Positions 26,088 through 36,540 are shown, numbered from the stretch's first letter. The stretch is 64,000 bases of DNA from Sessilibacter corallicola (GCF_021290925.1 NZ_JAJSLX010000001.1:682001-746000); one strand, 5' to 3'. The notes: a model not told the origin generated them from the letters alone. Program-made: numbers and translations.

Positions 26088-27202
26088 ACAACCACCAATA
26101 ATTAATATCTAGCCCAAATTAAAACCAAATGGGAATGTCAATAAAAATACGAACTCTGACACCAAATTCCTTAAGTCATATTTAAAGTAGCGTACAGAAG
26201 AGCGCAATGAGAAATTTATTAGCCTAAATTCTAGTAGAAAAAAAAATTTTTTCTTAACCTGTAATATTTTCCAATTTATATAAACCCAAAAAGATCTAAT
26301 AAAAGCCTGATATTTAGCAATTTTATACCATTAGTTTCACGAACATTAATGAATCATAGGATTCGATTGGGCTGTGAATTGTATTGTATTTACTAAGGAA
26401 AAGTTAGGAAAAAATTTTAATAAACTCAAAGAAACTACAACTATTACTACATGAATCAATAGACCTAATCCACTGAACGCGCAATTCTATGTGTAAATGA
26501 TAGAAAATGATCACAATCAAATAAAACTTTTGTAGTTATTTGATTTAAAGCAAGCAGCCAATGATTAGATTAATCCAAATCAAACGGTAATGACGTATTC
26601 GCGCTCTTGACGATGCTGTATATAAAGTTTCAGGAATATACAGATCGTACCAACCTGAATATTTTGCAGCACAATGACTCAAAAAATAAACAAACAATAT
26701 TTTTCATAGAACATCTTTTAAATCTATAAAATCGATAAGGTGTGAGCTTTTTTCAACAAGAGTTTTATTTTTGCTGCTGAAAAAACTTCTTCTTAGCGTG
26801 ATGAGATATTAACTGACAACAATATTTAAATTTGTAATATTAAAAAGTTAGATTATCAATTTACGCCAAAATTTATTGAGCTTAATTAAAATCATATTTA
26901 ATTATTGTGAAGGAAATTCAGACGAAAGTTTTAATGCCAACACATGACCTTTTATATTTTTTTAATATACCTGTGTCGAATTTTTCTGGAATTATTTCTA
27001 TAAAATAGAATTATCCCCTAAAATTAAACGGTTTTTTAGATATAGGATCCACGGTTTAATCTAATTTAGTGAACTAAAAAAGTAGTCACACTCGATACGA
27101 GCAAATTATAACCACAGAAAAATAGCCGATCTGAAAAACAACAAATCAATCTATTAGAAAGACAAACAAAGAAGGTAGTAAAGATTTAGCGAAGAAAAAT
27201 AA
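26088..27202. other. long AT-rich gene-free region
   Basis: About 1.1 kb with stops in all frames and no convincing small gene. It must contain the promoter of the ODP-type gene at its left end. T- and A-rich tracts are common, for example near 26750-26800. I saw no tRNA, riboswitch or repeat family. It could hold a small RNA or be the remnant of lost genes. Confidence 0.5.
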
Positions 27203-27246
27203 AAAAAGCTTCCCTATTTTAATAACAACAGTTAGGAAAGCTTTTT
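27203..27246 (-). terminator. Rho-independent terminator of the yebC-family gene
   Basis: A 14-bp inverted repeat with one mismatch (27203-27216 with 27233-27246) has a 16-base loop and, on the - strand, runs into seven T residues. It lies 12 bases after the stop. Confidence 0.93.
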
Positions 27247-27258
27247 GAAAGAAAGGTT

Positions 27259-27972
27259 TTAGTATTCGGCGTTGTGGTAGACATTCTGTACGTCGTCGAC
27301 GAAGTTCAGCATATCAATAAACTTCTGAAAAACCTCTACGTCATCGCCACTAATTGGTGCAGTGTCTCTCGGTACAAATTGAATTTCATCAACGTCAAAA
27401 TCAATGTCGCCTAACGCATCAATCAATGCCGTTTTTGCTTTGTAATGTTCAGTGTGCGGAACAAAGACGGTAATTTTATCGCCTTCACTTTCGATATCAG
27501 AAACTTCAACATCCGCTTCCATTAAGATTTCAAGTGCACCGTCTTCATCGCCATTGAACACAAGAATGCCGCTGTGATCGAAACTGTGGCTAACCGTACC
27601 TTGAGTACCAATTTTGCACTTGCACTTGGTAAAGCATTGTCGAACATCACCGTAGGTGCGGTTAGGATTATCGGTTAAGCAATCGATAATAACCATCACA
27701 CCACCGGGACCAAAGCCTTCGTAACGCGCAGGTGAGAAGTCCTCGCCCGCACCGCCTTTGGCTTTATCTAACGCTTTATCAATTACATGCCCTGGGACTT
27801 GATCTTTTTTTGCTCGATCGATCAAGCCTCGTAACGCGAGGTTACCGTCGGGTTCAACACCGCCGGCTTTCGCACAGACATAAATCTCGCGGCCATACTT
27901 ACTGTATACCTTAGCCTTGGCGTCAGAGGTTTTCGCCATAGACTCTTTTCGGTTCTGGAAGGCTCTGCCCAT
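27259..27972 (-). CDS. yebC: YebC/PmpR-family protein, YeeN type
   Basis: This 237-residue three-domain protein belongs to the TACO1/YebC family. Recent work links the family to relief of ribosome stalling on proline-rich stretches, and earlier work to DNA binding. The start [32 protein letters not shown] matches the YeeN sub-branch rather than the MAGHSKWANI start of YebC proper. [16 protein letters not shown] and the hallmark [24 protein letters not shown] follow. It forms a single-gene unit with a terminator. The family is certain and the paralogue type is likely YeeN. Confidence 0.9.
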   Translation of the reverse strand: MGRAFQNRKESMAKTSDAKAKVYSKYGREIYVCAKAGGVEPDGNLALRGLIDRAKKDQVPGHVIDKALDKAKGGAGEDFSPARYEGFGPGGVMVIIDCLTDNPNRTYGDVRQCFTKCKCKIGTQGTVSHSFDHSGILVFNGDEDGALEILMEADVEVSDIESEGDKITVFVPHTEHYKAKTALIDALGDIDFDVDEIQFVPRDTAPISGDDVEVFQKFIDMLNFVDDVQNVYHNAEY

Positions 27973-28073
27973 TGTTGCCTCTTAAATTCAGTAAAAACGC
28001 GAATTTTAGCGTTGTCGCAGGCATTAGTGAACCCTATGCGCTTAAGGTCTCTCCAATCCGGGCGATTTCAGTA

Positions 28074-29321
28074 TCAATTTGCGAGCTGAGACACTCGACG
28101 CTGGGCATAAGCATCGACTTGCGACCACACCCGCAGTAGGTTACCGCTCCATATCAATTCGATTTCTGCGGCAGAATAACCGCGATTGAGCAGTTCTTCG
28201 GTGATGGCGCGAGTTTGACTGATGTCATCCCAACCCTGAATGCCACCGCCGCCGCCAAAATCAGACGCAATACCGGCGTGCTCGACACCGACAAGCTTAG
28301 CGACGTAATCGATTTGATCGACAAAATCGGCTACGGTCGAGCGAACCCAACGATCATTCAAACTGGCAACACGGGTGCGGAATTCTTGCAACTGCTCTTG
28401 AGTTGCCTTCTTGTACCAATCGCTGCCTTCGAATCCCATAGCCTTGCGAATGTTGGCAATCTCGGCTTTCTCCTCTTTTGTCACGGTTCGCATGTAACTA
28501 TCAAACGCGACCAACTGAATCACACCGTCGCGCTCAGCGATGGCCTTAATTTCTTCATCCGTTAGGTTTCTTGGGTGATCAAACAAGGCTTTAACGCCGG
28601 AGTGCGACGCTATAACGGGGACTTGAGAGACTTCCACCGCCTCTAACGTCGATTCTTTGGAGGTATGGGAAATATCCACCATGATTCCCAAACGATTCAT
28701 CGAAGCGATGAGATCTCGGCCGATATCCGATAAACCGTTGTTAACGGGTTCTTCAACGTCTGCTTGCGCCCCTTTTGCAACGGAGCTGTCGGCAAAATGA
28801 TTGTGGCCAAAATGGGTGAGAGAAATGTACCGGGCACCACGATCGTAGAATTCTTGTAAATGTTCAAAATGATTTCCTAGAGGAAAAGCATTTTCAACAC
28901 CAACAACCGCCACCAGTTTACCCGCTTCAACCGCCGATTTAAGTTCCTCTGGATTTCTGGCAAGCACCATATTATCGGGATTTTTTCTCACCATTCTTTC
29001 GATGGCATTAAATTTTTGCTGTGCTTGAGAATACGCTTGCACATACCCGGTATCCGACACTGGCCCTTGTGCGACGTAAACAATAAAAAAGCCAACGTCT
29101 AAACCGCCGTCTCGCATTTTAGGAATGTCTACCTGCATTGGCGATAAAACACTGGAATTCGCGAGACTGGTTCCTAAGGTGACGGGGACATCAATGTGCG
29201 TATCGATGGTGGTGATAGCTTGGTGAATACTATCGAGATCTTTACCGACATCCGTCTTATCCGAAACAACGGAACAACCGACAAAAAATAGAGAGAACAA
29301 TAAAACCATCAGGAACTTCAT
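28074..29321 (-). CDS. membrane dipeptidase (M19) lipoprotein
   Basis: This 415-residue zinc dipeptidase has a lipoprotein signal ending FFVGC at about residue 16, so it is anchored in the envelope and works in the periplasm. Metal-site residues are seen in TIDTHIDVP (HxD near 41-43), GVENAFP near 145 (bridging Glu), MVDISHTS near 215 and IASHSGVKAL near 237. GIASDFGGGGGIQGW near 345 is the usual late M19 motif. Renal-type dipeptidases cleave Cys-Gly and other dipeptides. The gamma-glutamyltransferase gene lies just upstream on the same strand, so the pair could finish extracellular glutathione breakdown. Confidence 0.92.
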   Translation of the reverse strand: MKFLMVLLFSLFFVGCSVVSDKTDVGKDLDSIHQAITTIDTHIDVPVTLGTSLANSSVLSPMQVDIPKMRDGGLDVGFFIVYVAQGPVSDTGYVQAYSQAQQKFNAIERMVRKNPDNMVLARNPEELKSAVEAGKLVAVVGVENAFPLGNHFEHLQEFYDRGARYISLTHFGHNHFADSSVAKGAQADVEEPVNNGLSDIGRDLIASMNRLGIMVDISHTSKESTLEAVEVSQVPVIASHSGVKALFDHPRNLTDEEIKAIAERDGVIQLVAFDSYMRTVTKEEKAEIANIRKAMGFEGSDWYKKATQEQLQEFRTRVASLNDRWVRSTVADFVDQIDYVAKLVGVEHAGIASDFGGGGGIQGWDDISQTRAITEELLNRGYSAAEIELIWSGNLLRVWSQVDAYAQRRVSQLAN

Positions 29322-29544
29322 GTATTCCTCCTGAAATAGAACAGTAACTTACTCCCTGATTTATCAGTGAAGTAAACGTGGTGAAAAAATAGTGGCAAAT
29401 AACTATGCGAAAAAGAGACCAGACACAAGCACGATGGATTAGCTGTGCATTTTAAAAAAATGAAAGAGCGGAAAGAAATTTCGGTGGGTTAAAATGGAAT
29501 CAATAATGTTGTCAATGAATGAATAATTCGGTGGAGAAACACTC

Positions 29545-29572
29545 ATTGAGGGCACAAAGTTGCACCCTCAAT
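29545..29572 (-). terminator. Hairpin after the gamma-glutamyltransferase gene
   Basis: An 8-bp perfect inverted repeat (29545-29552 with 29565-29572) with a 12-base loop lies 23 bases after the ggt stop. It has no T-run, so it is at best a weak terminator before the dipeptidase gene. Confidence 0.5.
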
Positions 29573-29594
29573 TGTGTAGAAAAATCAATAAAAC

Positions 29595-31358
29595 TTAAAA
29601 TCCTGCGGCAGCGTCATCACCGCGTCGGTCTGCGCCACCTTCATAAGTACCATTAGGAAGCTTTAAAATTGCATCAACCTTGCCGATAACGCGAGAGCGT
29701 CCGCGATTGACGGTATATCCTTTGTCTTCTAAACCAGACAGTAACGCATCGTCGAAACCTTCTTTCTCGAACAACACCATATCGGGAAGCCACTGGTGGT
29801 GAAATCTTGGTGCATTAACCGCTTCTTGCATACCAAAATCGAACTCCACTACGTTTAAAATGGTTTGCAACACGGAGGTAATAATCGTTGATCCGCCCGG
29901 CGCCCCCAACACCATAAATAAATCACCGTCGCGCTCAACAATAGTTGGCGTCATTGAACTTAGCATGCGTTTCCCTGGCGCAATACTATTGGCTTCGCTT
30001 CCGGTTAATCCAAACATATTCGGCACGCCAGGTTTTACGCTGAAATCGTCCATTTCGTTATTGAAGAAAAAGCCAAGCTCGTCGCTGAATAATTTCGAAC
30101 CGTAGGCACCATTGATGGTAATGGTTGCCGCAAGTGCGTTACCGTATGAATCAACAATTGAGTAGTGGGTTGTTTCAGAACTTTCTGCAAAATTAATTTC
30201 ACCAGCGCTAATATCGGAAGACTTGGTCGCTTTATCGAAACTAAAACTCGACATGCGCTCGGTTAAATAATCGCGATCCGTCAACTGTTCACGCGGAATG
30301 GTGACAAAATCGGGATCGCCCAAATATTCGTTGCGATCGGCGTAAGCGCGACGTTCCGCTTCCACCAATATTTGCGCTACTGGCAAACTATTATGCTCAT
30401 ACTGACCCACATCGTAAGGTTCAATCATGTGCATAATTTGTTGCAGTGTCATTCCGCCACTGCTCGGTGGGCTCATCGAAATAATGTTTAAATCTTTATA
30501 GGAAAATCGCACGGGCTCACGCCAAACCACTTGGTATTGCGCTAAATCTTCCTCGGTAATAAAACCGCCTTTCTCTTGAATAAACGCGGCGATTTTCTTT
30601 GCGGTCTCGCCTTTATAAAACTCATCACGACCGTTTTTTACGAGTTTTTTCAGTGTATCGGCAAGAGCTTGTCGCTGAATTAATTCGCCCGCCTGATATT
30701 CTTTGGAAAATTTTGACTCGGTACCACTGACTTCGGTAATAGAAGGACGCGATCGATCCAATCGACCTTTTTGGTATTCAGTAACCACAACGCCTTTTTC
30801 AGCGAGCGCAATAACTGGCTCCATCAGCTCAGCCATAGTGCGCGTACCAAAGCGCTCATGCATGGCAAAAATACCGGCGATGGTTCCCGGCACACCCACT
30901 GCGGTTGCGCCTTTGCGACTCATGCCTGAAATCACATCGCCGTTTTCATCTAAATACATATCGCGGTGGGCCGCTAAAGGCGCTTTTTCGCGAAAATCCA
31001 AGGCGCCAACGCTACCGTCGGCCTGACGATAGACCACAAAACCGCCGCCCCCAGGGCTTCCTGCAAACGGATAAGCCACAGCCAGTGCCATCTCTACAGC
31101 GACCATGGCATCAAAAGCCGTGCCGCCGTCACGCAGCACTTGCAAACCAATTTCAGATGCCTCAATGCGCGCAGAAACTACCATAGCCTTGTCTGCAATA
31201 AGACCACGAGATTTTTCTGTTGTTGGCGATTGCGCTGTTGTTTTTGTCTCTGTAACACTGGCCGCAGTTTGCTCCGCGGCTGTTTCAACATCTGTCCCAT
31301 TACATGCCGATAAACCGAACATGAAAATAAAAGGTAAACACTTTAATGCAAATTTCAT
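29595..31358 (-). CDS. ggt: gamma-glutamyltransferase lipoprotein
   Basis: This 587-residue proenzyme hydrolyses or transfers the gamma-glutamyl group of glutathione in the periplasm. It has a lipoprotein signal ending LSAC near residue 19, which differs from the ordinary cleaved signal of the E. coli enzyme. The autoprocessing threonine is in SSETTHYSIVDSYGNALA near 405. The substrate-binding glycines lie near SSGGMTLQQIMH and the oxyanion segment near MLSSMTPTIV. The last part, GAPGGSTIITSVLQTILN, is typical. It should release cysteinylglycine for the downstream M19 dipeptidase, although 270 bp separate the two genes. Confidence 0.95.
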   Translation of the reverse strand: MKFALKCLPFIFMFGLSACNGTDVETAAEQTAASVTETKTTAQSPTTEKSRGLIADKAMVVSARIEASEIGLQVLRDGGTAFDAMVAVEMALAVAYPFAGSPGGGGFVVYRQADGSVGALDFREKAPLAAHRDMYLDENGDVISGMSRKGATAVGVPGTIAGIFAMHERFGTRTMAELMEPVIALAEKGVVVTEYQKGRLDRSRPSITEVSGTESKFSKEYQAGELIQRQALADTLKKLVKNGRDEFYKGETAKKIAAFIQEKGGFITEEDLAQYQVVWREPVRFSYKDLNIISMSPPSSGGMTLQQIMHMIEPYDVGQYEHNSLPVAQILVEAERRAYADRNEYLGDPDFVTIPREQLTDRDYLTERMSSFSFDKATKSSDISAGEINFAESSETTHYSIVDSYGNALAATITINGAYGSKLFSDELGFFFNNEMDDFSVKPGVPNMFGLTGSEANSIAPGKRMLSSMTPTIVERDGDLFMVLGAPGGSTIITSVLQTILNVVEFDFGMQEAVNAPRFHHQWLPDMVLFEKEGFDDALLSGLEDKGYTVNRGRSRVIGKVDAILKLPNGTYEGGADRRGDDAAAGF

Positions 31359-31446
31359 TTTTGTTTCCTAACCGGCGCTGTAAATACAAAGATAATCCAA
31401 TAAAACACACGTTTAATTTTAATTATTATTTTATAAAAATCTCTAA

Positions 31447-34400
31447 TTAAGAAGCCTTTGTTTCTATTTTTTGCAGCTGCTCAATCTCACGAGCAACGTG
31501 TTCTGGCGATTCGGTTTTTCTTGCCAACAACTGATAAAAACCGGGCACAACATACAGAGTCAACAAAGCGGCCATTGCTACACCAAACAACACCACAATA
31601 CCCAAAACATTGCGGCTTGCGGCCCCTGGCCCCATCGCCATAATCAATGGAATCGCGCCCATAATGGTGGACACGGTTGTCATTAATACTGGGCGCAATC
31701 GTAATTTACAGGCGTGGACAATAGCGTCTTTAAATTCTTGGCCTTCATCGCGCAGTTGGTTAATAAACTCAACCAATAAAATACCATTTTTAGTCGCGAT
31801 ACCAATTAACATTAAAAATCCAATTTGACTGAAAATGTTAAAGGTTGTGTTGGTCACATACAGCCCTAGTAAACCACCGGCAATGGCCAAAGGCACCGTA
31901 AACATAATAACCGTAGGGTGAACAAAACTTTCAAACTGAGCTGCCATAACCAAAAATAAAATCAGCAAGGCAAAGCCAAACACAAAGTACAAATTATTGG
32001 TGGATTCTTTAAATTCTAACGATTCACCTTTGTAATCAATTTGTGCTTGATAGGGTAAATGTTCGCGAACACTTTGCTCTAAAAATGCCAAACCTTCTTC
32101 AACAGTTACATCGCCTGCCAGTCCTGCAGAAATGGTAACCGCACGCAAACGGTTGTAGCGTTCGAGTCGAGCGATATCGGCTTTGTTTTCAATGGTAATT
32201 AGGTTCGCCAGAGAAATCAGCTCACCGCTGATTGACGAGCGAACGTAAGTGTTTGAGATATCGGCGTTGGTATCGCGTTGTTCTGCTTTTACTTGCAGAA
32301 TCACCGGATACTCCAAACCATCTTTCACATAACGCGAAACTTCTTGGTCCGCCATTAACGCTTGCAGTGTTTCACCAATGGCAGCAACGGAAACACCCAA
32401 CGCGGCAGCACGGTTTTTATCAATTTCCAAATGCACTTGTTGTTGGGTTTCCTGCAAGTCGGAATTCAAGCTGGTGAACAAACCGCTGTCATTGGCTTTT
32501 GCCATAATGATGTCGCGCCACTCGATCAGGTTTTCGTAATTGTCGCCCTGAATTACAAACTCAATGGGTGTGTTACCACCACCACGACTCAGTCCGTTAG
32601 GTACGAATACACCGGCTCTGACCCCAGGAATACTGTTCCAAATTCCCATAACTTCACGGCGAACTTCAAAGACTGATTTGTCGCGATCATTCCAGTCGGT
32701 GAAAGAAATTCTGGAAAACGCTGTGGTTGGATTCAGGCTACCAAATGAAGGAGAAATAAATAGCACACGGGTAAGATCGCCTTCGTTTACGCGATCAATT
32801 AACGGTGCATTGAGGTCTTCAATCACCCCGCGCATTTTATCGATGGTGGTCCCCTGTTCGGTGGAGATAAAGGCCATTAATGTGCCCTGATCTTCACTGG
32901 GCGCGTATTCCTGTTCGATGGTTTGGAACAAGTAATAACTGGCGCCCAAAGCAATGGCGCACAAGATCAGCGGCAGCACAACAATTTTCATGGATGAGTG
33001 CAACGAGTTTTCGTATTTAACGCTGAGCTTATCCATGCCATCACTGATCCACTGGATAAGTTTAATGGGCTTATCGTTGGCTTTTAACAGCTTACTGCAC
33101 AGCATAGGCACGATGGTTAATGCCAGAATCGTCGAGGCAATAACAGCAGCAGAAATAGCCACGGCCAATTCTGAGAAAATTTGGCCGGTGTTATCACCCA
33201 AGAAACTGATCGGCACAAATACCGCAACCAAAACAACGGTGGTTGCGATAACCGCAAAACCCACCTGACGCGCCCCGTAAAGCGCAGCAATTAATGGCGG
33301 CTCGCCGTTTTCAACGCGCCGGTGAATGTTTTCCAATACAACAATGGCGTCATCGACCACCAAGCCAATGGCCAACACCATCGCCAGTAAGGTAATTAAA
33401 TTGATGGAAAAGCCAAACGCTTGCAAAGCAATAAACGAACCCAGCAAACTCAAAGGAATACACACCACCGGAATGAGTAACGCTTTCAAACTGCCTAAAA
33501 ATAACCAAAGTACAAAAGCCACCAAAATAACAGTGGCGCCAATGGTCCAATACACACCGTCAATTGCCGCTTGAATAAATTCCGAGGCGTCACCGGATTC
33601 AGTCATATTAACCGCCGGAGGCAATGATTCCTGAATTCTCGCGATTTCTTTGTGAATGCCTTCCAGCACTTCAACGGTATTGGCGTTGGATTGCTTCACA
33701 ATGCCAATGGCCATACTGTCTAAACCATTGGTTAGGAAAATTCGGCGCAAGTTTTCTCGATCGAGATTAACCTGAGCTACTTCGCCTAAACGCACTAAGT
33801 GACCGTCGTCTCCGCGACGAATCACAAGATTTCTAAAATCTTCAGGCGACTGATAATTACGCGCAATTCGAACCGGGAACTCACGGGTTTGCGATTCAAT
33901 TCGTCCCGCCGGTAATTCAACATTTTCGCGTTCTAAGGCGTCTACCAAATCGAGAACGGTCAGGTTTCTTGCCGCCAGTTCATGGCGATCAACCCATATG
34001 CGCATGGAGGGATTACCACCGCCGTAAATATTGACCGACGACACACCGGGCACAACACTAAAACGATCTTTCAGATAACGTTCGGCGTAATCGGTCAATT
34101 CCATAATTGACCAAGTATCGGAAGATAAACTCAGGAAAATAATCGGTCGGGCGTCGCTGTCGGCTTTATTGATGATGGGATCTTCGGCGTCCTCGGGCAA
34201 ACGTCGTTGCACACGCGAAACAAAATCGCGAACGTCGTTAGCGGCCTGATCAATATCCCGACTTAAATTGAATTCAATATTGATCGAAGAACTGCCATCT
34301 CTACTCACCGAGCTAACGGATTTAATACCTTCGATACCACTGACTTCGTCTTCAATAACCTGAGTAATTCGATTTTCAACAATGTCTGCCGCTGCACCGG

Positions 34401-34554
34401 GATAACCCGTTCGAATGGAAATTTGCGCGGGTGAAATATCGGGGTACTCACGAGTGGAAAGCTGCTGATAAGAAAAGACGCCAAACACCGCTATAAGCAA
34501 AGCAATGACTGACGCAAACACAGGTCGTTTTATGCAAACATCTGACAGGATCAT
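31447..34554 (-). CDS. HAE1-family RND efflux permease
   Basis: This 1035-residue inner-membrane proton-driven pump belongs to the AcrB/MexF/MdtB family. The N-terminus, MILSDVCIKRPVFASVIALLI, and the periplasmic REYPDISPAQISIRTGYPGA are diagnostic. Proton-relay residues are present: the Asp-Asp pair in GLVVDDAIVVLENIHR near 405 and the lysine in GIATKNGILLVEFINQ near 935. Twelve helices and two large periplasmic loops can be followed. Its adaptor is encoded 219 bp upstream, and no outer-membrane factor gene is present, so a TolC-like channel from elsewhere is expected. The substrate is not predictable. Confidence 0.95.
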   Translation of the reverse strand: MILSDVCIKRPVFASVIALLIAVFGVFSYQQLSTREYPDISPAQISIRTGYPGAAADIVENRITQVIEDEVSGIEGIKSVSSVSRDGSSSINIEFNLSRDIDQAANDVRDFVSRVQRRLPEDAEDPIINKADSDARPIIFLSLSSDTWSIMELTDYAERYLKDRFSVVPGVSSVNIYGGGNPSMRIWVDRHELAARNLTVLDLVDALERENVELPAGRIESQTREFPVRIARNYQSPEDFRNLVIRRGDDGHLVRLGEVAQVNLDRENLRRIFLTNGLDSMAIGIVKQSNANTVEVLEGIHKEIARIQESLPPAVNMTESGDASEFIQAAIDGVYWTIGATVILVAFVLWLFLGSLKALLIPVVCIPLSLLGSFIALQAFGFSINLITLLAMVLAIGLVVDDAIVVLENIHRRVENGEPPLIAALYGARQVGFAVIATTVVLVAVFVPISFLGDNTGQIFSELAVAISAAVIASTILALTIVPMLCSKLLKANDKPIKLIQWISDGMDKLSVKYENSLHSSMKIVVLPLILCAIALGASYYLFQTIEQEYAPSEDQGTLMAFISTEQGTTIDKMRGVIEDLNAPLIDRVNEGDLTRVLFISPSFGSLNPTTAFSRISFTDWNDRDKSVFEVRREVMGIWNSIPGVRAGVFVPNGLSRGGGNTPIEFVIQGDNYENLIEWRDIIMAKANDSGLFTSLNSDLQETQQQVHLEIDKNRAAALGVSVAAIGETLQALMADQEVSRYVKDGLEYPVILQVKAEQRDTNADISNTYVRSSISGELISLANLITIENKADIARLERYNRLRAVTISAGLAGDVTVEEGLAFLEQSVREHLPYQAQIDYKGESLEFKESTNNLYFVFGFALLILFLVMAAQFESFVHPTVIMFTVPLAIAGGLLGLYVTNTTFNIFSQIGFLMLIGIATKNGILLVEFINQLRDEGQEFKDAIVHACKLRLRPVLMTTVSTIMGAIPLIMAMGPGAASRNVLGIVVLFGVAMAALLTLYVVPGFYQLLARKTESPEHVAREIEQLQKIETKAS

Positions 34555-34727
34555 GAGAAAACCATTAATTCGTTAAATTAATAACCGTGCTGCACAGCAA
34601 GGATTTAGAGACATTGAATAAATACAAGAACGAGTGACAAGGCACTAATGACCAAAAAGACGATGAATAGCCAACGAAAATTAACGCCTGAAGTACATTG
34701 ATGATACTTCCGTCACAGTAGGAACTT

Positions 34728-34762
34728 GGCGCTGAGGGTTAACTATTTTCCTGCTCAGCGCC
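34728..34762 (-). terminator. Hairpin between adaptor and permease genes
   Basis: A 9-bp GC-rich inverted repeat (34728-34736 with 34754-34762) starts 11 bases after the adaptor stop, inside a 219-bp gap. No T-run follows. It may partly terminate or protect the adaptor part of the mRNA. Confidence 0.5.
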
Positions 34763-34773
34763 TGACGGACTCA

Positions 34774-35895
34774 TTAACTTTTTCCGTCTGACTCGACGCC
34801 ATCAATATTGGAATTTGAAAACGAAGAATGTTCATCGTCAATGATTTTTACTTTGGCGCCGTTGCGCAAATTGAGCGTACCGTCGATAACAACTCGGTCT
34901 CCCGCTTTAACACCATCACCAACCACTACGTGACCAGGAATACGTTTGATAATGGTGACCGACTGTTGATGAGCAGTATTCTCTTCATCGACCACATACA
35001 CCGATGAGCGATTGCCCACCTGTACCAACGCACTTTCTGTGATGACGAGTCCGAGGTACTGATCCGAATACAAGGTCACATTCACCAACATGCCTGGGCG
35101 AAGCTGGTAATCGCTGTTGGGAATATCCGCTCGAACCGCGATGGCACGGGTTACAGGATCGACTCGCGATCCCAAAGTCGCCACTCGGCCCGAAATCTCA
35201 CGATCCGGCCAAGCAGGGGTTCTACCTGCCACCAAATTTCCCGGCTGAACCTGGGCGAGATACACTTCTGGAACGGTAAAATCGAGCTTTAAGGTTTTGA
35301 TGTCATCGAGCGTGGTAATTTCACTTCCCGGCGTCACCAGAGCACCGACACTGACTTCTCGAAAGCCGAGCACGCCTGAGAACGGGGCTCGAATAATGCG
35401 GTCGTCAAGGCGCGCTTCAATGGCCTGCAAGCGGCCTCTATTGGCGCCCACTTCCGAACGAGCGAGGTCAATGTCCGATTCAGAAGCGAGATTCTTGCCG
35501 ATACTTTCCAATCGATTCAGACGCCGTAAGGAATCGTCTAAATTAGCTCTGGCTTCTGCAAGCTCAGCGCTTTGCTCATCGTCGGTTAAGGTGACCAAAA
35601 TATCGTCTTTCTCAACAAACTGACCATCGCTGAAATTCACAGTCGAAACATTATCGGTGACCGTAGCACTGACTGTGACAGACTCGTACGCCTGCAAGGT
35701 ACCAATCACTTCAATCTCATCAACCAGAAACCGCTCTTCCACCGTTCCTAGCACCACCGACGACGGCGGTCGTTTACCTCCCTTGCCGCCGGGAGCTCCA
35801 GGCTTAGACGCCTGCTCGCAGGCAGTCAGTACAAACACAGAGATTAACGGAATCAGAAGCTTTAGAGCCGTGTGTTTTCTTACATCAATGCGCAC
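34774..35895 (-). CDS. RND efflux periplasmic adaptor (membrane fusion) lipoprotein
   Basis: This 373-residue adaptor has a lipoprotein signal ending VLTAC near residue 26 and a Gly/Lys-rich linker. The lipoyl-type domain begins at VEVIGTLQAYESVTVSATV, and a short helical hairpin (about 100-150) is followed by the second lipoyl half, DRIIRAPFSGVLGFREVSVGALV. A beta-barrel and a membrane-proximal domain end in GDRVVIDGTLNLRNGAKV. It links the inner-membrane permease encoded downstream to an outer-membrane channel. The short hairpin is usual for pumps that use TolC-like partners. A GATCC-rich segment and AGGAG site precede the start. Confidence 0.93.
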   Translation of the reverse strand: MRIDVRKHTALKLLIPLISVFVLTACEQASKPGAPGGKGGKRPPSSVVLGTVEERFLVDEIEVIGTLQAYESVTVSATVTDNVSTVNFSDGQFVEKDDILVTLTDDEQSAELAEARANLDDSLRRLNRLESIGKNLASESDIDLARSEVGANRGRLQAIEARLDDRIIRAPFSGVLGFREVSVGALVTPGSEITTLDDIKTLKLDFTVPEVYLAQVQPGNLVAGRTPAWPDREISGRVATLGSRVDPVTRAIAVRADIPNSDYQLRPGMLVNVTLYSDQYLGLVITESALVQVGNRSSVYVVDEENTAHQQSVTIIKRIPGHVVVGDGVKAGDRVVIDGTLNLRNGAKVKIIDDEHSSFSNSNIDGVESDGKS

Positions 35896-36069
35896 CTAGG
35901 AGATCCTTTTTCGTTTCATTATTTTTGTCTCTACTGTAGTACGCAAATCCCAAAGGAAGTGTCTACTCGTACCACTAATTCACCCTTTTTATGTTCTAAG
36001 TGTTCTAACTAACCATAATGATGGTTGTATTTAGCTTTGGATGACTCGCGAAGTAAATAATTCAGTCAT

Positions 36070-36342
36070 TCAAGCAGTAATAAGGGTGTAAGCACCTATC
36101 AAAATAAACCCAGCACCTGCCAAATACTGCAGGTATTTAGTATCGATATATGTGGATAATAGACTACCTACCAAAACCCCAATCGCTGACGAAAGCACCA
36201 GTGCGGCCGACGCTGCCAAAAAAACCGACCACTTACTGACAGTTTTGTCAGCTGCAAACAGCATGGTTGCCAGTTGAGTTTTATCCCCAAGTTCGGCAAT
36301 GAATACCGACACAAAAATCGTTAAAAATATCTTCCAGTCCAT
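36070..36342 (-). CDS. half-size TMEM165/GDT1 (UPF0016) family transporter
   Basis: This 90-residue membrane protein has three hydrophobic segments and the family signature ELGDKTQLATMLFA near residues 16-29. I start it at ATG 36342 (MDWKIFLTIF); an upstream in-frame start would add 20 basic residues without reason. Usual family members carry two copies of this domain, each with E-x-G-D-K-S/T, and exchange Mn2+ or Ca2+. This gene has one copy, so it would have to work as a dimer. No second copy is nearby in the window. Confidence 0.85.
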   Translation of the reverse strand: MDWKIFLTIFVSVFIAELGDKTQLATMLFAADKTVSKWSVFLAASAALVLSSAIGVLVGSLLSTYIDTKYLQYLAGAGFILIGAYTLITA

Positions 36343-36540
36343 TCTCAAAACCCAATAAAACAACTTGCTATAAGACCGCGATTTTACCACGCGATTAAGC
36401 AAACAATATGGCTATCACTCAACCATTTGATAGTTTTATTGAAATCATTCAATCAGAGAATTAAAAACTGCGCGCTTGATTTATAACACTGTGAAAATCT
36501 ACACCGCATCTGGGGAAACGAATAAGTTCAATTTATACAT

